Shown: in pieces, positions 37,254 through 46,995 of the stretch
Position numbering within the stretch: position 1 is the first letter of the stretch
Layout of the letters: every line of letters begins with the position of its first letter
From: Vagococcus humatus
GTDB lineage: Bacteria; Bacillota; Bacilli; Lactobacillales; Vagococcaceae
NCBI RefSeq assembly: GCF_003950325.1
Contig: NZ_PXZH01000001.1
Location: 124,001 to 188,000 of the forward strand
Reading direction: 5' to 3'
DNA: 64,000 nt
Program-made: the position numbers and the translations under genes
Notes under the pieces: generated by a model
The model's database searches: none
The model's input: the letters and a program-made list of their open reading frames with translations, nothing else
Told to the model about the DNA's origin: nothing

Positions 37254-38361
37254 ATGGTTGAATTAAGTGATATAAGGAGTGCTCTAGACATCACCCGTGA
37301 AAAAGTAGTTGGATTAAGGAGGTCTCTTTGACTTAGATGATCTAGAAGAACATATTGCTAGTAACGAAGAAAAAATGGCTTCACCTGATTTTTGGGATGA
37401 TAATCAACAGGCCCAAACAATTATTAATGAAACCAATGAACTGAAAGATAAGTATCAAACCTTTCAGGCTCTCTTAACAGAACAAGAAGAACTTGATGTT
37501 ATGCTAGAAATGCAACAAGAAGAGTATGATATTGATCTACAAGAGGAATTAATAGACAGGTATCAAGCATTTGAAAAACAATTAGGGCAATATGAATTGA
37601 CTCAATTACTTAATCAACCCTATGATCACAGTCCTGCTATTTTAGAAATTCATGCAGGAGCAGGTGGAACAGAATCCCAAGACTGGGCAGACATGTTATT
37701 AAGAATGTATACGAGATGGGCCAGTCACCACGACTTTTCAGTTGAATATTTAGACTATAATGCAGGGGAAGAAGCTGGAGTTAAAAGTGTTACTATTTTA
37801 GTGAAAGGGCTAAATGCTTATGGGTATTTAAAATCAGAACGAGGGGTTCATCGGTTAGTTCGGATTTCTCCTTTTGACTCTGCTAAAAGAAGACATACAT
37901 CCTTTAGCTCTGTTGAAGTTATGCCTGAGTTAGATGATAGTATTGAAGTGGACATTAATTCAGATGATTTAAAGATCGATACCTTTAGAGCTAGTGGAGC
38001 TGGCGGACAACATATCAACAAAACTGAGTCTGCTGTCAGAATTACTCATTTACCAACAGGTATTGTGGTTTCTAGCCAAGCGCAACGTTCTCAGCTTAAA
38101 AATAGAGAACAAGCCATGAGTATGTTGAAATCTAAACTGTATCAACTAGAAGTGGAAAAAAAAGAAGAAGAAGCAGCTGTTTTACGGGGAGAACAGAAAG
38201 AAATTGGTTGGGGCTCCCAAATTCGCTCTTATGTTTTCCATCCTTACTCAATGGTAAAAGATCACAGAACCCTTTTGGAAACGGGAAATGTGCAAAATGT
38301 AATGGACGGAGAAATTGATCCGTTTATTGATGCTTATCTGCGCACCAAACTATCTGAATAG
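37254..38361 (+). CDS. prfB: Peptide chain release factor 2 with programmed +1 frameshift
   Basis: RF2 ends translation at UGA and UAA. The first 25 codons run from ATG 37254 to an in-frame TGA at 37329; a +1 shift at CTT TGA C resumes in the frame that ends at 38361, giving 368 residues, the normal RF2 length. The SPF stop-recognition tripeptide (ISPFDSAKR) and the catalytic GGQ ([12 protein letters not shown]) are present. It is therefore not a pseudogene but the classical autoregulated gene. The ribosome binding site is AAGGAGG. A weak hairpin without T-run lies at 38375-38398. Confidence 0.97.
37316..37332 (+). other. RF2 programmed frameshift site
   Basis: AAGGAGG (37316-37322) acts as an internal Shine-Dalgarno sequence three bases upstream of the slippery CTT, followed by TGAC. 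When RF2 is scarce the ribosome slips +1; when plentiful it stops at codon 26. Confidence 0.97.
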
Positions 38362-38433
38362 GAAAAGTGTCTTGAACTTGTATGATTTGATACAAGTTTG
38401 TAATGAATTGTTATCGGATTGATAATAAACCAA

Positions 38434-38442
38434 TGGTATAAT
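38434..38442 (+). promoter_or_regulatory. Extended -10 promoter of ftsEX
   Basis: TGGTATAAT, an extended -10 with perfect TATAAT. No convincing -35. The predicted leader is about 37 bases. Confidence 0.6.
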
Positions 38443-38485
38443 AGGGAAGGCCGATTAGGCAACGAGTAGATTAGGAGAGAATAAC

Positions 38486-39172
38486 ATGATAGAAATGAAG
38501 GATGTAATGAAGAAATATCCTAATGGAACCACTGCTATTCGCAATATCAGTATAAAAATTGATCAAGGCGAATTTGTGTATGTAGTTGGACCAAGTGGAG
38601 CTGGAAAATCAACATTCATAAAATTATTATATCGAGAAGAAAAAGCCACTAAGGGGAAACTAAATGTTTGTGGCTATGACTTGGTTAAAATTAAAAATCG
38701 CAATGTTCCTTATTTGCGTCGAGAGATTGGAACAGTCTTCCAAGACTATAAACTTTTACCGAAAAAAACAGTTTATGAAAATGTTGCTTATGCCATGCAA
38801 GTTATCGGTAAAAAACCTCGTGAAATAAAAAAACGGGTAATGGAAGTGCTAGATTTAGTTGGGTTAAGACATAAAGTAAGAGCTTTTCCTAGTGAGTTAT
38901 CAGGAGGAGAACAACAACGGGTAGCTATTGCAAGAGCGATTGTGAATACACCTAAAGTGTTAATTGCTGACGAACCAACTGGAAACTTAGACCCTGAAAA
39001 TTCTTGGGAAATTATGAAGCTACTTGAAAAAATTAATACCCAAGGCACTACTGTTTTGATGGCTACTCATAACAGTACTATCGTGAATACGATTCGTCAT
39101 CGTGTCATTGCAATAGAAAATGGTCATATTATTAGAGACCAGATCGAAGGGGAGTATGGTTACGATGATTAG
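38486..39172 (+). CDS. ftsE: Cell division ATP-binding protein FtsE
   Basis: A 228-residue ABC ATPase: Walker A GPSGAGKSTF (residues 37-46), signature LSGGEQQRVAIARAI, Walker B VLIADEPTGNLD and the His switch ATHNS. With FtsX it forms a membrane complex that turns on peptidoglycan hydrolases outside the cell rather than transporting a solute. The coiled-coil M23 hydrolase encoded at 47058 is a candidate target. It overlaps ftsX by 8 bases. Confidence 0.97.
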   Translation: MIEMKDVMKKYPNGTTAIRNISIKIDQGEFVYVVGPSGAGKSTFIKLLYREEKATKGKLNVCGYDLVKIKNRNVPYLRREIGTVFQDYKLLPKKTVYENVAYAMQVIGKKPREIKKRVMEVLDLVGLRHKVRAFPSELSGGEQQRVAIARAIVNTPKVLIADEPTGNLDPENSWEIMKLLEKINTQGTTVLMATHNSTIVNTIRHRVIAIENGHIIRDQIEGEYGYDD

Positions 39173-40049
39173 AACATTTTTTAGACATATTGGTGAAAGC
39201 TTAAAAAGTTTAAAACGAAATGGTTGGATGACACTAGCTTCTGTTAGTGCGGTAACTGTTACTTTAGTATTAGTTGGTATCTTTTTAGGAGTCATTTTAA
39301 ATGTGACTAAGTTGGCCAAAGATATTGAAGAAGCAGTAGATGTATCAGTTTTTGTTGAAATCGGAACAGACAAAAAAGAATTAAAAGCATTAAACACTGA
39401 ATTAAAAGAGTTACCTCACGTTAAAAAAGTGACTTTTTCTAGTAAAAAAGAACAATACGACAAGTTAGTTGAAGCTATGGGTAGTACGTGGAAGTTATTT
39501 GATGGAGATGAAAATCCGTTATATGATGTGTTTATTGTGAGTGCCGATGCACCGGAGCAAACAAAAACCATTCAGAAAAAAGCCACTAAGTTAGCTAACG
39601 TTTATAAAGCAGACTACGGTGGTGTGTCTTCAGATAAGATTTTCGAAATATCTAATGCAGTTAAAAAATGGGGATTGATTGCCTCAGTTCTTCTATTATT
39701 TGTGGCTATTTTCTTAATTTCTAACACCATTCGTATTACGATTATCTCTAGACGTCGAGAAATTCAAATTATGCGACTAGTAGGAGCTAAAAATAGTTTC
39801 ATTCGTTGGCCATTTTTCCTTGAAGGAACGTGGATTGGTCTATTAGGATCGATTTTACCAGCAGTGATGATGACATTTGGCTATCGGCAAGCGTACTTGA
39901 TTATTAATAAAAACTTAGTGACAAGTGGTTATTCATTAATCGCTCCAGCTGATTTAATTTTACAAGTCAATGTTATTATGATTGTAACAGGTGTTGTAAT
40001 AGGTTCATTAGGATCTACTCTTTCAATGAGGCGTTTTTTAAAAGTATAG
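39165..40049 (+). CDS. ftsX: Cell division protein FtsX
   Basis: A 294-residue membrane protein with four segments: one after the cytoplasmic N-terminus (about 20-45), an extracellular domain (about 50-160), and three near the C-terminus (about 168-290). The start ATG 39165 (MIRTFFRHIGESLKSLKRNG) follows GGGGAG with about 10 bases; ATG 39156 is too close and an upstream ATG at 39120 has no site. It carries FtsE conformational change to hydrolases with coiled-coil domains, such as PcsB or CwlO in relatives. Confidence 0.96.
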   Translation: MIRTFFRHIGESLKSLKRNGWMTLASVSAVTVTLVLVGIFLGVILNVTKLAKDIEEAVDVSVFVEIGTDKKELKALNTELKELPHVKKVTFSSKKEQYDKLVEAMGSTWKLFDGDENPLYDVFIVSADAPEQTKTIQKKATKLANVYKADYGGVSSDKIFEISNAVKKWGLIASVLLLFVAIFLISNTIRITIISRRREIQIMRLVGAKNSFIRWPFFLEGTWIGLLGSILPAVMMTFGYRQAYLIINKNLVTSGYSLIAPADLILQVNVIMIVTGVVIGSLGSTLSMRRFLKV

Positions 40050-40057
40050 GATTAAGA

Positions 40058-40090
40058 AAGCGAGTAGGGCAACCTACTCGCTTTTTCTTT
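40058..40090 (+). terminator. Intrinsic terminator after ftsX
   Basis: A 12-bp stem AAAGCGAGTAGG/CCTACTCGCTTT with a GCAA tetraloop and T-run. Confidence 0.9.
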
Positions 40091-40139
40091 ACTTTTGTAT
40101 AAAAATTAGGTATTGTAAAATAAAAATGATAGGAGAAGA

Positions 40140-41591
40140 ATGATGACACATATAGTTAGTAATGTAATGACTGTCATTTTAGTATTGAATTTTATTTTTG
40201 CTGTGGCTGTCATTTTTCTAGAAAGAAAAGACACAGCTTCTACATGGGCTTGGTTACTTGTTTTAACCTTTATTCCCATTGTTGGATTTTTGCTATATGT
40301 CTTTTTAGGAAGAGGAATTTCAAAAGAACGTATTTTTGATTTGCAAATGCAGAAGAAACTAGGATTAAAAGATGAAATAGCTGAGCAGATTAAAGAAATC
40401 AAAGAAGGTACCTTTCCATTTCCTGAAACGAATAGTATTGATCCAAAAGAATTAATTTATATGGTATCGATTTATGATGATTCATTGTTTACAACGAATA
40501 ATGAAGTGGATTTATTTACAGATGGCACGAAAAAGTTTGAGCAATTATTAAAAGATATTGAAACTGCCACACATCATATTCATTTACAGTATTATATTTA
40601 CAGAAGCGATCAATTAGGTAAAACTATTCGGAATGCCTTGATTGATGCAGCTAAACGTGGGGTACAAGTTCGGGTGCTAATTGATGCTTGGGGCTCAACT
40701 AGTTTAAAGCGTAACTTTTTTAAACCACTAGAAGAAGCAGGAGGAGAAGTGGAAACCTTCTTTCCTATTTTAGTTCCTTATTTAAGTCCCCGACTTCAAT
40801 ACCGAAATCACCGGAAGATAGTCGTGATAGACGGAAAGATTGGTTATACAGGGGGATTTAATGTTGGGGATGAGTATCTAGGTGTTGTTAAAAAATTTGG
40901 TTACTGGCGTGATAATCATGTCAGAATTGTTGGAGATGCAGTCTATGCTCTTCAAAACAGATTTTTAATGGACTGGAATTCTCAACATAAACCAAAACTA
41001 TTATTTGATCCTGCCTATTTTCCGTTAATGGTAACAGAAGGAGATAGGGATATTCAAATTGTTACCAGTGGACCAGATTCAACCATGGAACAAATTAAGT
41101 TAGTCTATTTAAAAATGATTAATATGGCTAAAAAAGAAATTTTGATTCAAACTCCGTATTATATCCCAGATGATTCTATTCACGAAGCGTTAAAACTAGC
41201 TTTATTGTCTGGTGTTAAAGTTCGCCTTCAAATCCCTAACAAACCAGATCACATTTTGGTTTATTGGGCAACTTATTCTTTTGCAGCTGAATTATTAAAC
41301 TACGGAGCGACTGTTGAAACTTATGAAAAGGGCTTTATGCACTCTAAGACCATTGTGATAGACGGAGAGATTACCTCTCTTGGTTCGACCAATTTTGACA
41401 ATCGTTCTTTCCGATTAGATTTTGAAGTGAATGCTATTTTTTATGATATTGATTTCTCTCAAAAAGTTCGAGAAGCTTTTATTCAAGATAGTCAGCACTC
41501 TCAAGTGTTAACGAAAGAAATTTATGCTGAGAGAGGACTTCTGATAAAAATTAAAGAAGGCTTGGCTAGATTAATATCTCCCTTGTTATAA
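40140..41591 (+). CDS. cls: Cardiolipin synthase
   Basis: A 483-residue phospholipase D family enzyme that condenses two phosphatidylglycerols into cardiolipin. Two N-terminal membrane segments (about 5-25 and 35-55) are followed by two HKD motifs: HRKIVVIDGKIGYTGGFN (about 223-240) and HSKTIVIDGEITSLGSTN (about 401-418). Cardiolipin changes and cls variants are tied to daptomycin response in enterococci, as is the LiaXYZ system in this window. The first of two ATG codons is used here; the next codon is an equally possible start. Single gene. Confidence 0.96.
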   Translation: MMTHIVSNVMTVILVLNFIFAVAVIFLERKDTASTWAWLLVLTFIPIVGFLLYVFLGRGISKERIFDLQMQKKLGLKDEIAEQIKEIKEGTFPFPETNSIDPKELIYMVSIYDDSLFTTNNEVDLFTDGTKKFEQLLKDIETATHHIHLQYYIYRSDQLGKTIRNALIDAAKRGVQVRVLIDAWGSTSLKRNFFKPLEEAGGEVETFFPILVPYLSPRLQYRNHRKIVVIDGKIGYTGGFNVGDEYLGVVKKFGYWRDNHVRIVGDAVYALQNRFLMDWNSQHKPKLLFDPAYFPLMVTEGDRDIQIVTSGPDSTMEQIKLVYLKMINMAKKEILIQTPYYIPDDSIHEALKLALLSGVKVRLQIPNKPDHILVYWATYSFAAELLNYGATVETYEKGFMHSKTIVIDGEITSLGSTNFDNRSFRLDFEVNAIFYDIDFSQKVREAFIQDSQHSQVLTKEIYAERGLLIKIKEGLARLISPLL

Positions 41592-41601
41592 AATACAGTT
41601 A

Positions 41602-41643
41602 AAAGACACATTTTCGAGTTTGAAGGAAGTGTGTCTTTTTATT
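41602..41643 (+). terminator. Intrinsic terminator after cls
   Basis: A 10-bp stem AAAAGACACA/TGTGTCTTTT with a 19-base loop and T-run. Confidence 0.75.
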
Positions 41644-41664
41644 TGCTCTGTTATGTATAAAAAA

Positions 41665-41692
41665 GGCTAATTATTTGTTAAAATAGGGTAAA
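41665..41692 (+). promoter_or_regulatory. Candidate Pho box upstream of the pst operon
   Basis: Three hexamers GGCTAA, TGTTAA and GGTAAA recur every 11 bases. On the other strand they read TTTACC, TTAACA and TTAGCC, close to the TT(A/T)ACA direct repeats bound by PhoP. A TATAAG -10-like hexamer follows at 41694. The rest of the 296-base gap holds the cls terminator and a long T-rich leader with no gene. Confidence 0.4.
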
Positions 41693-41887
41693 ATATAAGA
41701 AAGTGATAAGGACACGCTTTAAGCATTATTTAATGATAAATCCTTGAGATTACTTAAAAAAACTTGTGCCTATTCCGCTAAAATCGTTTAGAAAGGCTTG
41801 CTTTTTTTTAGGAGAGAACGTATGTTTAAGAAAGAATAATTAATATATTTTCTGAAAATTGTAAAAATTCCTGAAGGAGGATTATAA

Positions 41888-42736
41888 GTGAAAAAACATT
41901 TTCATTTAATTTTCATAGGTGTTACTTTACTCTTGCTAACTGGCTGTAAAGTTGACCGAGGAGAATCAATTAATGCAGTTGGTTCGTCTGCTATGCAACC
42001 CTTAGTAGAGGCAGGCGGAGAACAGTACAGTAGTCAGCACACCGGTAAATTTATTAATGTACAAGGTGGAGGAAGCGGAACCGGCTTAAGTCAAGTTCAA
42101 GCAGGGGCGGTTGAGATTGGTAATTCTGATTTATTTGCAGAAGAGAAACAAGGGATTAAAGCAAAAGAGTTAGTAGACCATAAAGTAGCCGTAGTTGGAA
42201 CTGTTCCTATTGCGAATAAAGAAGTGGGATTAGACAATATTAGCATGTCTGATTTAAAAAAAGTGTTCCAAGGTGAAATAACTAATTGGAAAGATATTGG
42301 CGGAAAAGACTTACCTATTGTATTGATTAACCGAGCAAGTGGTAGTGGTAGCCGTTATACTTTTGAACAATGGGTATTAGACGGTGAAGAGTCTAAACAG
42401 TCTCAAGAACAAGAATCAACAGGAATGGTAAGACAAATTGTTAGTACAACTCCAGGAGCAGTGAGTTATGTGGCTTTTTCTTATGTAACGGAAGAAGTGC
42501 AACCTTTAAAAATTGATCAAATTGCTCCAACAGAAGATAATGTGAAACAAAATAAATGGCCTATTTGGTCTTATGAGCATATGTACACAAAAGGTGAGCC
42601 TAAAGGGTTAACTAAAGAATTTTTAGACTATATGCTTTCAGAAGACGTGCAAGCAAACATTGTGCCGCAATTAGGTTATATTGCTGTGTCTGAGATGGAA
42701 GTCGAGCGAGATGCTCACGGTAATCTGATTAAATAA
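41888..42736 (+). CDS. pstS: Phosphate-binding lipoprotein PstS
   Basis: A 282-residue solute-binding protein anchored by a lipid at Cys20 (lipobox LLTGC), which needs the Lgt enzyme encoded at 6324. It captures phosphate for the PstCAB transporter. The motifs VGSSAMQPL, GGGSGTGLSQVQAG and RASGSGSRYTFEQWVL form the phosphate-binding site. The start is GTG with a strong AAGGAGG site. First gene of the pst operon. Confidence 0.96.
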   Translation: MKKHFHLIFIGVTLLLLTGCKVDRGESINAVGSSAMQPLVEAGGEQYSSQHTGKFINVQGGGSGTGLSQVQAGAVEIGNSDLFAEEKQGIKAKELVDHKVAVVGTVPIANKEVGLDNISMSDLKKVFQGEITNWKDIGGKDLPIVLINRASGSGSRYTFEQWVLDGEESKQSQEQESTGMVRQIVSTTPGAVSYVAFSYVTEEVQPLKIDQIAPTEDNVKQNKWPIWSYEHMYTKGEPKGLTKEFLDYMLSEDVQANIVPQLGYIAVSEMEVERDAHGNLIK

Positions 42737-42774
42737 GAAAGAAATTTAAGGGATGCATCAAAGGAGGAAGAATT

Positions 42775-43695
42775 TTGGAACACATACGCGAAAGTTTGAT
42801 TAAAAAATCAAAAAAAGCGAAATTAGAACAAATTGGAAAATTTGTTAGTTTCTTATGTATTACATTGATCGTTTTAGTCGTGGTCGCTATTTTTTATTTT
42901 GTAGCAAGTAAAGGATTGGCAACATTCTTTGATAACGGCGTTCATCTAAAAGATTTTTTATTTGGGAAAGTTTGGAATCCAAGTAGTGTAGATAAACAAG
43001 GCAAACCTTTAGTAGGAGCATTGCCGATGATTATGGGGTCGCTTTTAGTAACCTTCTTATCAGCTATTGTGGCAACGCCTTTTGCTATTGGAGCAGCTAT
43101 TTTTATGACAGAGATCTCACCAAAATTAGGCACTAAGATTTTACAGCCTGTCATTGAATTATTAGTAGGTATTCCTTCTGTTGTATATGGTTTTATTGGA
43201 CTATCTGTAGTTGTGCCTGCTGTTAGAAATGTATTTGGTGGTAGTGGTTTTGGTATTTTGTCTGGAACCTTTGTTTTATTTGTCATGATTTTACCCACTG
43301 TTACATCCATGACGGTTGATGCTTTAAAATCAGTTCCTCGTCATTACCGAGAAGCTTCTTTAGCACTGGGAGCTACTCGCTGGCAAACTATTTACAAAGT
43401 GGTATTAAGAGCGGCTACCCCAGGGATTATGACTGCAGTAGTTTTTGGTATGTCACGAGCTTTTGGAGAGGCGTTAGCGATTCAAATGGTTATTGGTAAC
43501 GCAGCCCTTATGCCTCATAGTTTAACAAGTCCAGCAGCTACATTAACAAGTATTTTAACTATGGGGATTGGTAATACAATTATGGGAACCTTAGAAAATA
43601 ATGTTTTATGGTCTCTGGCTTTGATCTTATTAACTATGTCCCTATTATTTAACATCTTAATCAGATGGATTGGTAAAAAAGGAGAGATGAAATAA
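42775..43695 (+). CDS. pstC: Phosphate ABC transporter permease PstC
   Basis: A 306-residue permease with six membrane segments and the cytoplasmic EAA loop REASLALGATRWQTIYKVVLRAATPGI (spanning about residues 196-222), which contacts PstB. The start is TTG 42775 behind AAGGAGG. The stop codon overlaps the pstA start by one base. Confidence 0.96.
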   Translation: MEHIRESLIKKSKKAKLEQIGKFVSFLCITLIVLVVVAIFYFVASKGLATFFDNGVHLKDFLFGKVWNPSSVDKQGKPLVGALPMIMGSLLVTFLSAIVATPFAIGAAIFMTEISPKLGTKILQPVIELLVGIPSVVYGFIGLSVVVPAVRNVFGGSGFGILSGTFVLFVMILPTVTSMTVDALKSVPRHYREASLALGATRWQTIYKVVLRAATPGIMTAVVFGMSRAFGEALAIQMVIGNAALMPHSLTSPAATLTSILTMGIGNTIMGTLENNVLWSLALILLTMSLLFNILIRWIGKKGEMK

Positions 43696-44579
43696 TGACG
43701 CCTAAAAAAGCAGACCGCTTGGCTACAGGTATTTTATATGGGATAGCTGGAATCATTGTGGTAATTTTAGCTAGTTTATTATTATATATTTTAGCGCAAG
43801 GACTTCCTCATGTTTCCTTTAAGTTTTTAACTACCCCATCTAAGTCTTTCCAAGCTGGGGGAGGAATAGGCATTCAACTATTTAACTCCTTTTATTTATT
43901 GTTTATTACTATGCTAGTGAGTATTCCCATTTCTCTTGGAGCAGGTATTTATTTATCTGAGTATGCACCTAATAATTGGGTAACTGGTCTTATTCGAACA
44001 GCTATTGAAATTTTAAGTTCACTACCATCTGTTGTAGTTGGTTTGTTTGGTTTTTTACTCTTTGTAGTTAAAGCTCAGTTAGGGTTTTCAATCATTTCAG
44101 GGGCATTAGCGTTAACTTTTTTCAACTTGCCGTTATTAACGAGAAATGTAGAAGAGTCGCTTAAAGCTGTTCACTTCACGCAAAGAGAAGCAGGTTTAGC
44201 ATTAGGCTTATCTCGGTGGGAAACAGTCACTCACGTAATCATACCTGAAGCTTTACCAGGTATTTTAACAGGAGTTATTTTAGGAGCAGGGCGAATTTTT
44301 GGAGAAGCTGCGGCGTTGATTTATACCGCAGGACAAAGTGCCCCTGCGCTAGATTTTACCAACTGGAATCCATTAAGTATTTCAAGTCCTTTAAATATTT
44401 TTAGACAAGCTGAAACATTAGCAGTTCATATTTGGAAAATTAATAGTGAAGGAAATATGCCAGACGGTCCTACTGTTTCTGCAGGAGCTTCAGCTGTATT
44501 GATTTTAGCAGTATTACTATTTAACTTTTTAGCTCGTTTCTTAGGAAAAAGAATTCATAAGAAGATGACTTCTGCCTAA
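43695..44579 (+). CDS. pstA: Phosphate ABC transporter permease PstA
   Basis: A 294-residue permease, partner of PstC, with about six membrane segments and its own EAA loop REAGLALGLSRWETVTHVI. The segment SSLPSVVVGLFGFLLF is typical of PstA. Translationally coupled to pstC by a one-base overlap. Confidence 0.96.
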   Translation: MTPKKADRLATGILYGIAGIIVVILASLLLYILAQGLPHVSFKFLTTPSKSFQAGGGIGIQLFNSFYLLFITMLVSIPISLGAGIYLSEYAPNNWVTGLIRTAIEILSSLPSVVVGLFGFLLFVVKAQLGFSIISGALALTFFNLPLLTRNVEESLKAVHFTQREAGLALGLSRWETVTHVIIPEALPGILTGVILGAGRIFGEAAALIYTAGQSAPALDFTNWNPLSISSPLNIFRQAETLAVHIWKINSEGNMPDGPTVSAGASAVLILAVLLFNFLARFLGKRIHKKMTSA

Positions 44580-44621
44580 AGAAAACAAAGGTAAAATGTT
44601 GATCAATGAAGGAGTTTTATA

Positions 44622-45431
44622 ATGAAAGAATATGATGTAAATCAAAGGCATATTGTGGATTTAAAACAGACAGGAAAAGAAATTGCTCTTTATACTGATG
44701 ATATTCATGTTTGGTATGGTCAAAATGAAGCCATTAAAGGAGTCAGTCTAGCGTTTGAAAAAAATAAAATCACTTCGTTAATTGGTCCTTCTGGTTGTGG
44801 TAAATCTACTTATTTACGCTCGCTTAACCGAATGAATGACGAGATTAATGATACAAAGGTAACAGGTTCTATTATGTATGCTGAAACAGATGTCAATCAG
44901 CCTAATATTGACGTGTATGAAATGAGAAAACATATTGGCATGGTTTTCCAAAAGCCTAATCCCTTTAGTAAGTCTATTTATGATAATATTACCTTTGCTT
45001 TAAAACAACATGGGTTGAAAGACAAAAAACAATTAGATGAGATAGTGGAAACTTCTTTGAAACAAGCGGCTTTATGGGATCAAGTAAAAGATAATTTAAA
45101 TAAAAGCGCCCTAGCTTTATCTGGTGGGCAACAACAACGGTTGTGTATTGCTCGGGCAATTGCTATGAAACCAGATATCTTATTACTAGACGAACCAGCC
45201 AGTGCTCTTGATCCAATTTCGACTAGTAAAGTGGAAGAAACTTTGATTAATTTAAAAGACGACTATACAATTATTATTGTGACTCACAACATGCAACAAG
45301 CTTCAAGAATTAGTGATTATACCGCATTCTTCTATTTAGGTCATGCGATTGAGTATGATAAAACTCGGAAAATATTTACCCGACCGAAAATTCAAGCAAC
45401 CGAAGATTATGTGTCTGGCCACTTTGGTTAA
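44622..45431 (+). CDS. pstB1: Phosphate ABC transporter ATPase PstB (first copy)
   Basis: A 269-residue ABC ATPase with Walker [10 protein letters not shown] (about residues 59-67), signature [16 protein letters not shown] and Walker [14 protein letters not shown]. It has about 18 extra N-terminal residues relative to the second copy. Lactobacillales commonly carry two pstB genes in tandem; the two are similar but clearly diverged, so the duplication is old. Confidence 0.95.
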   Translation: MKEYDVNQRHIVDLKQTGKEIALYTDDIHVWYGQNEAIKGVSLAFEKNKITSLIGPSGCGKSTYLRSLNRMNDEINDTKVTGSIMYAETDVNQPNIDVYEMRKHIGMVFQKPNPFSKSIYDNITFALKQHGLKDKKQLDEIVETSLKQAALWDQVKDNLNKSALALSGGQQQRLCIARAIAMKPDILLLDEPASALDPISTSKVEETLINLKDDYTIIIVTHNMQQASRISDYTAFFYLGHAIEYDKTRKIFTRPKIQATEDYVSGHFG

Positions 45432-45443
45432 GGAGTGAGTGAA

Positions 45444-46199
45444 ATGGCTATTATTACGTCAAAAGATTTAGACTTATTTTACGGAGAGAAACAAGCATTA
45501 AATCAAATTAACATTGAATTTTATGAAAAAGAAATTACGGCATTAATTGGTCCTTCTGGCTGTGGTAAATCAACTTTTTTACGAACGCTTAATCGAATGA
45601 ATGATTTAATTCCAGGAGTTACCATTAACGGTGAGGTTCAGTTTAATGGACAAGATATTTACGGAAGTTCAATGGATGTGGTGATGCTAAGAAAACAAAT
45701 GGGCATGGTATTCCAACAACCTAATCCTTTCCCATTTTCTATTTATGATAATGTGACTTATGGATTAAGACTACAACAGCAAACTTACACCAAAGAAGAG
45801 CTAGATCAGATTGTCGAAGAAAGCTTAAAAGCTGCAGCTGTTTGGGATGATGTGAAAGATAAGCTAAATAAAAGTGCGTTATCATTATCAGGAGGACAGC
45901 AACAACGGGTGTGTATTGCTCGTGTTCTAGCAGTGAAACCTGATGTTATTTTGTTAGATGAGCCTACCAGTGCTCTTGATCCAGTTTCTAGTGGAAAAAT
46001 TGAAGAAATGCTGTATGATTTAAAAGAGGACTATACAATGATTATGGTTACCCATAACATGCCTCAAGCTTCTCGGATTTCGGACCGAACGGCGTTTTTC
46101 TTGAATGGAGACTTAATTGAGTACGCTCCAACGAAAGAAATCTTTTTAAATCCGAAAAAAATTGAAACAGAAAACTATATTACTGGTAAATTTGGTTAA
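45444..46199 (+). CDS. pstB2: Phosphate ABC transporter ATPase PstB (second copy)
   Basis: A 251-residue ABC ATPase with Walker [10 protein letters not shown], signature [17 protein letters not shown] and Walker [13 protein letters not shown]. The start ATG 45444 follows AAGGAG at 45430-45435 with 8 bases; an upstream GTG at 45435 lies within that site and is not likely. The gene starts 12 bases after pstB1. Confidence 0.95.
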   Translation: MAIITSKDLDLFYGEKQALNQINIEFYEKEITALIGPSGCGKSTFLRTLNRMNDLIPGVTINGEVQFNGQDIYGSSMDVVMLRKQMGMVFQQPNPFPFSIYDNVTYGLRLQQQTYTKEELDQIVEESLKAAAVWDDVKDKLNKSALSLSGGQQQRVCIARVLAVKPDVILLDEPTSALDPVSSGKIEEMLYDLKEDYTMIMVTHNMPQASRISDRTAFFLNGDLIEYAPTKEIFLNPKKIETENYITGKFG

Positions 46200-46210
46200 G
46201 GAGGATATTT

Positions 46211-46891
46211 ATGCTGCGAACACAATTTGAAGAAGATTTACAACAACTCCACAAAGATTTTTTTGAAATGGGTTTAGCTGTGAGTGACGCTGTATATAAA
46301 TCAGTGCATTCATTTATTCAACATGATAAAAAATTGGCTCAAGAAGTGATTGAAAATGATGTTGTCATTAACGATATGGAAGTGAGCCTAGAGAAGAAAA
46401 GTTTAGAGATGATTGCCTTGCAACAACCTGTGACAACAGATCTTAGAATTATTGTGACAGTGATGAAAGCTAGTTCTGACCTAGAGAGAATGGCAGATCA
46501 CGCCGTTTCTATAGCCAAAGCAACTATTCGGGTAAAAGGAACTAAACGTATTTTAGAAGTGGAAGAAAAAATTGCGACAATGGCGTCTGAAGTTAAAACT
46601 ATGATTGATGATGTGATGAATGCTTATGTTAATGAGGATTACAAAGCAGCTAAAGAAATCGCTACTCAAGCAGAGGAAGTTAACGACTACTTCAATATTA
46701 TTTACGGGTTTTCAATTGAATCGATGAAAGAAAATCCTGAAACAATTGAAGGGGGAGCAGACTACTTACAAGTGGTTGGCTTCTTAAAACGAATTGCAGA
46801 TTATGCCACAAATATTTGTGAGTGGATTGTTTATCTTCATACAGGTAAAATTTTGGAACTCCATTCTAATCATGAGTTTGAACAAAAATAA
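46211..46891 (+). CDS. phoU: Phosphate-specific transport regulator PhoU
   Basis: A 226-residue all-helical protein made of two PhoU three-helix repeats (about 10-100 and 115-215), each with the metal-binding E/D-x3-D pattern (SDLERMADHAVSIA, LKRIADYATNICEW). It links the Pst transporter to control of the Pho response in the cytoplasm. Last gene of the operon, AAGGAGG site. Confidence 0.96.
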   Translation: MLRTQFEEDLQQLHKDFFEMGLAVSDAVYKSVHSFIQHDKKLAQEVIENDVVINDMEVSLEKKSLEMIALQQPVTTDLRIIVTVMKASSDLERMADHAVSIAKATIRVKGTKRILEVEEKIATMASEVKTMIDDVMNAYVNEDYKAAKEIATQAEEVNDYFNIIYGFSIESMKENPETIEGGADYLQVVGFLKRIADYATNICEWIVYLHTGKILELHSNHEFEQK

Positions 46892-46901
46892 TAAACGAAC
46901 A

Positions 46902-46938
46902 AACACAGATCTTATAAAAATAGATCTGTGTTTTTTTT
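46902..46938 (+). terminator. Intrinsic terminator of the pst operon
   Basis: An 11-bp stem AACACAGATCT/AGATCTGTGTT with eight T residues. Confidence 0.9.
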
Positions 46939-46978
46939 AAAAAAGAAAAAAATGAGAAAGATAACATAATCAAGGTAA

Positions 46979-46995
46979 TGTAATCTGTTTGTAAC
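46979..46995 (+). promoter_or_regulatory. WalR (YycF)-type box
   Basis: TGTAAT-CTGTT-TGTAAC fits the WalR consensus TGTWAH-N5-TGTWAH at every defined position. Its second half overlaps the -35 of the M23 hydrolase promoter. WalRK controls peptidoglycan hydrolases in Firmicutes, which fits the gene downstream. Confidence 0.7.

Noticed and set aside
37254..37331. prfB as a pseudogene because of the in-frame TGA at codon 26
   Set aside because: The Shine-Dalgarno-like sequence and CTTTGAC are the known programmed frameshift of RF2, and the rest of the gene is intact.
41822..41839. Five-codon frame (MFKKE) with AGGAGAG upstream, in the pst leader
   Set aside because: It is too short to support; no regulatory codons or paired hairpins were found around it.
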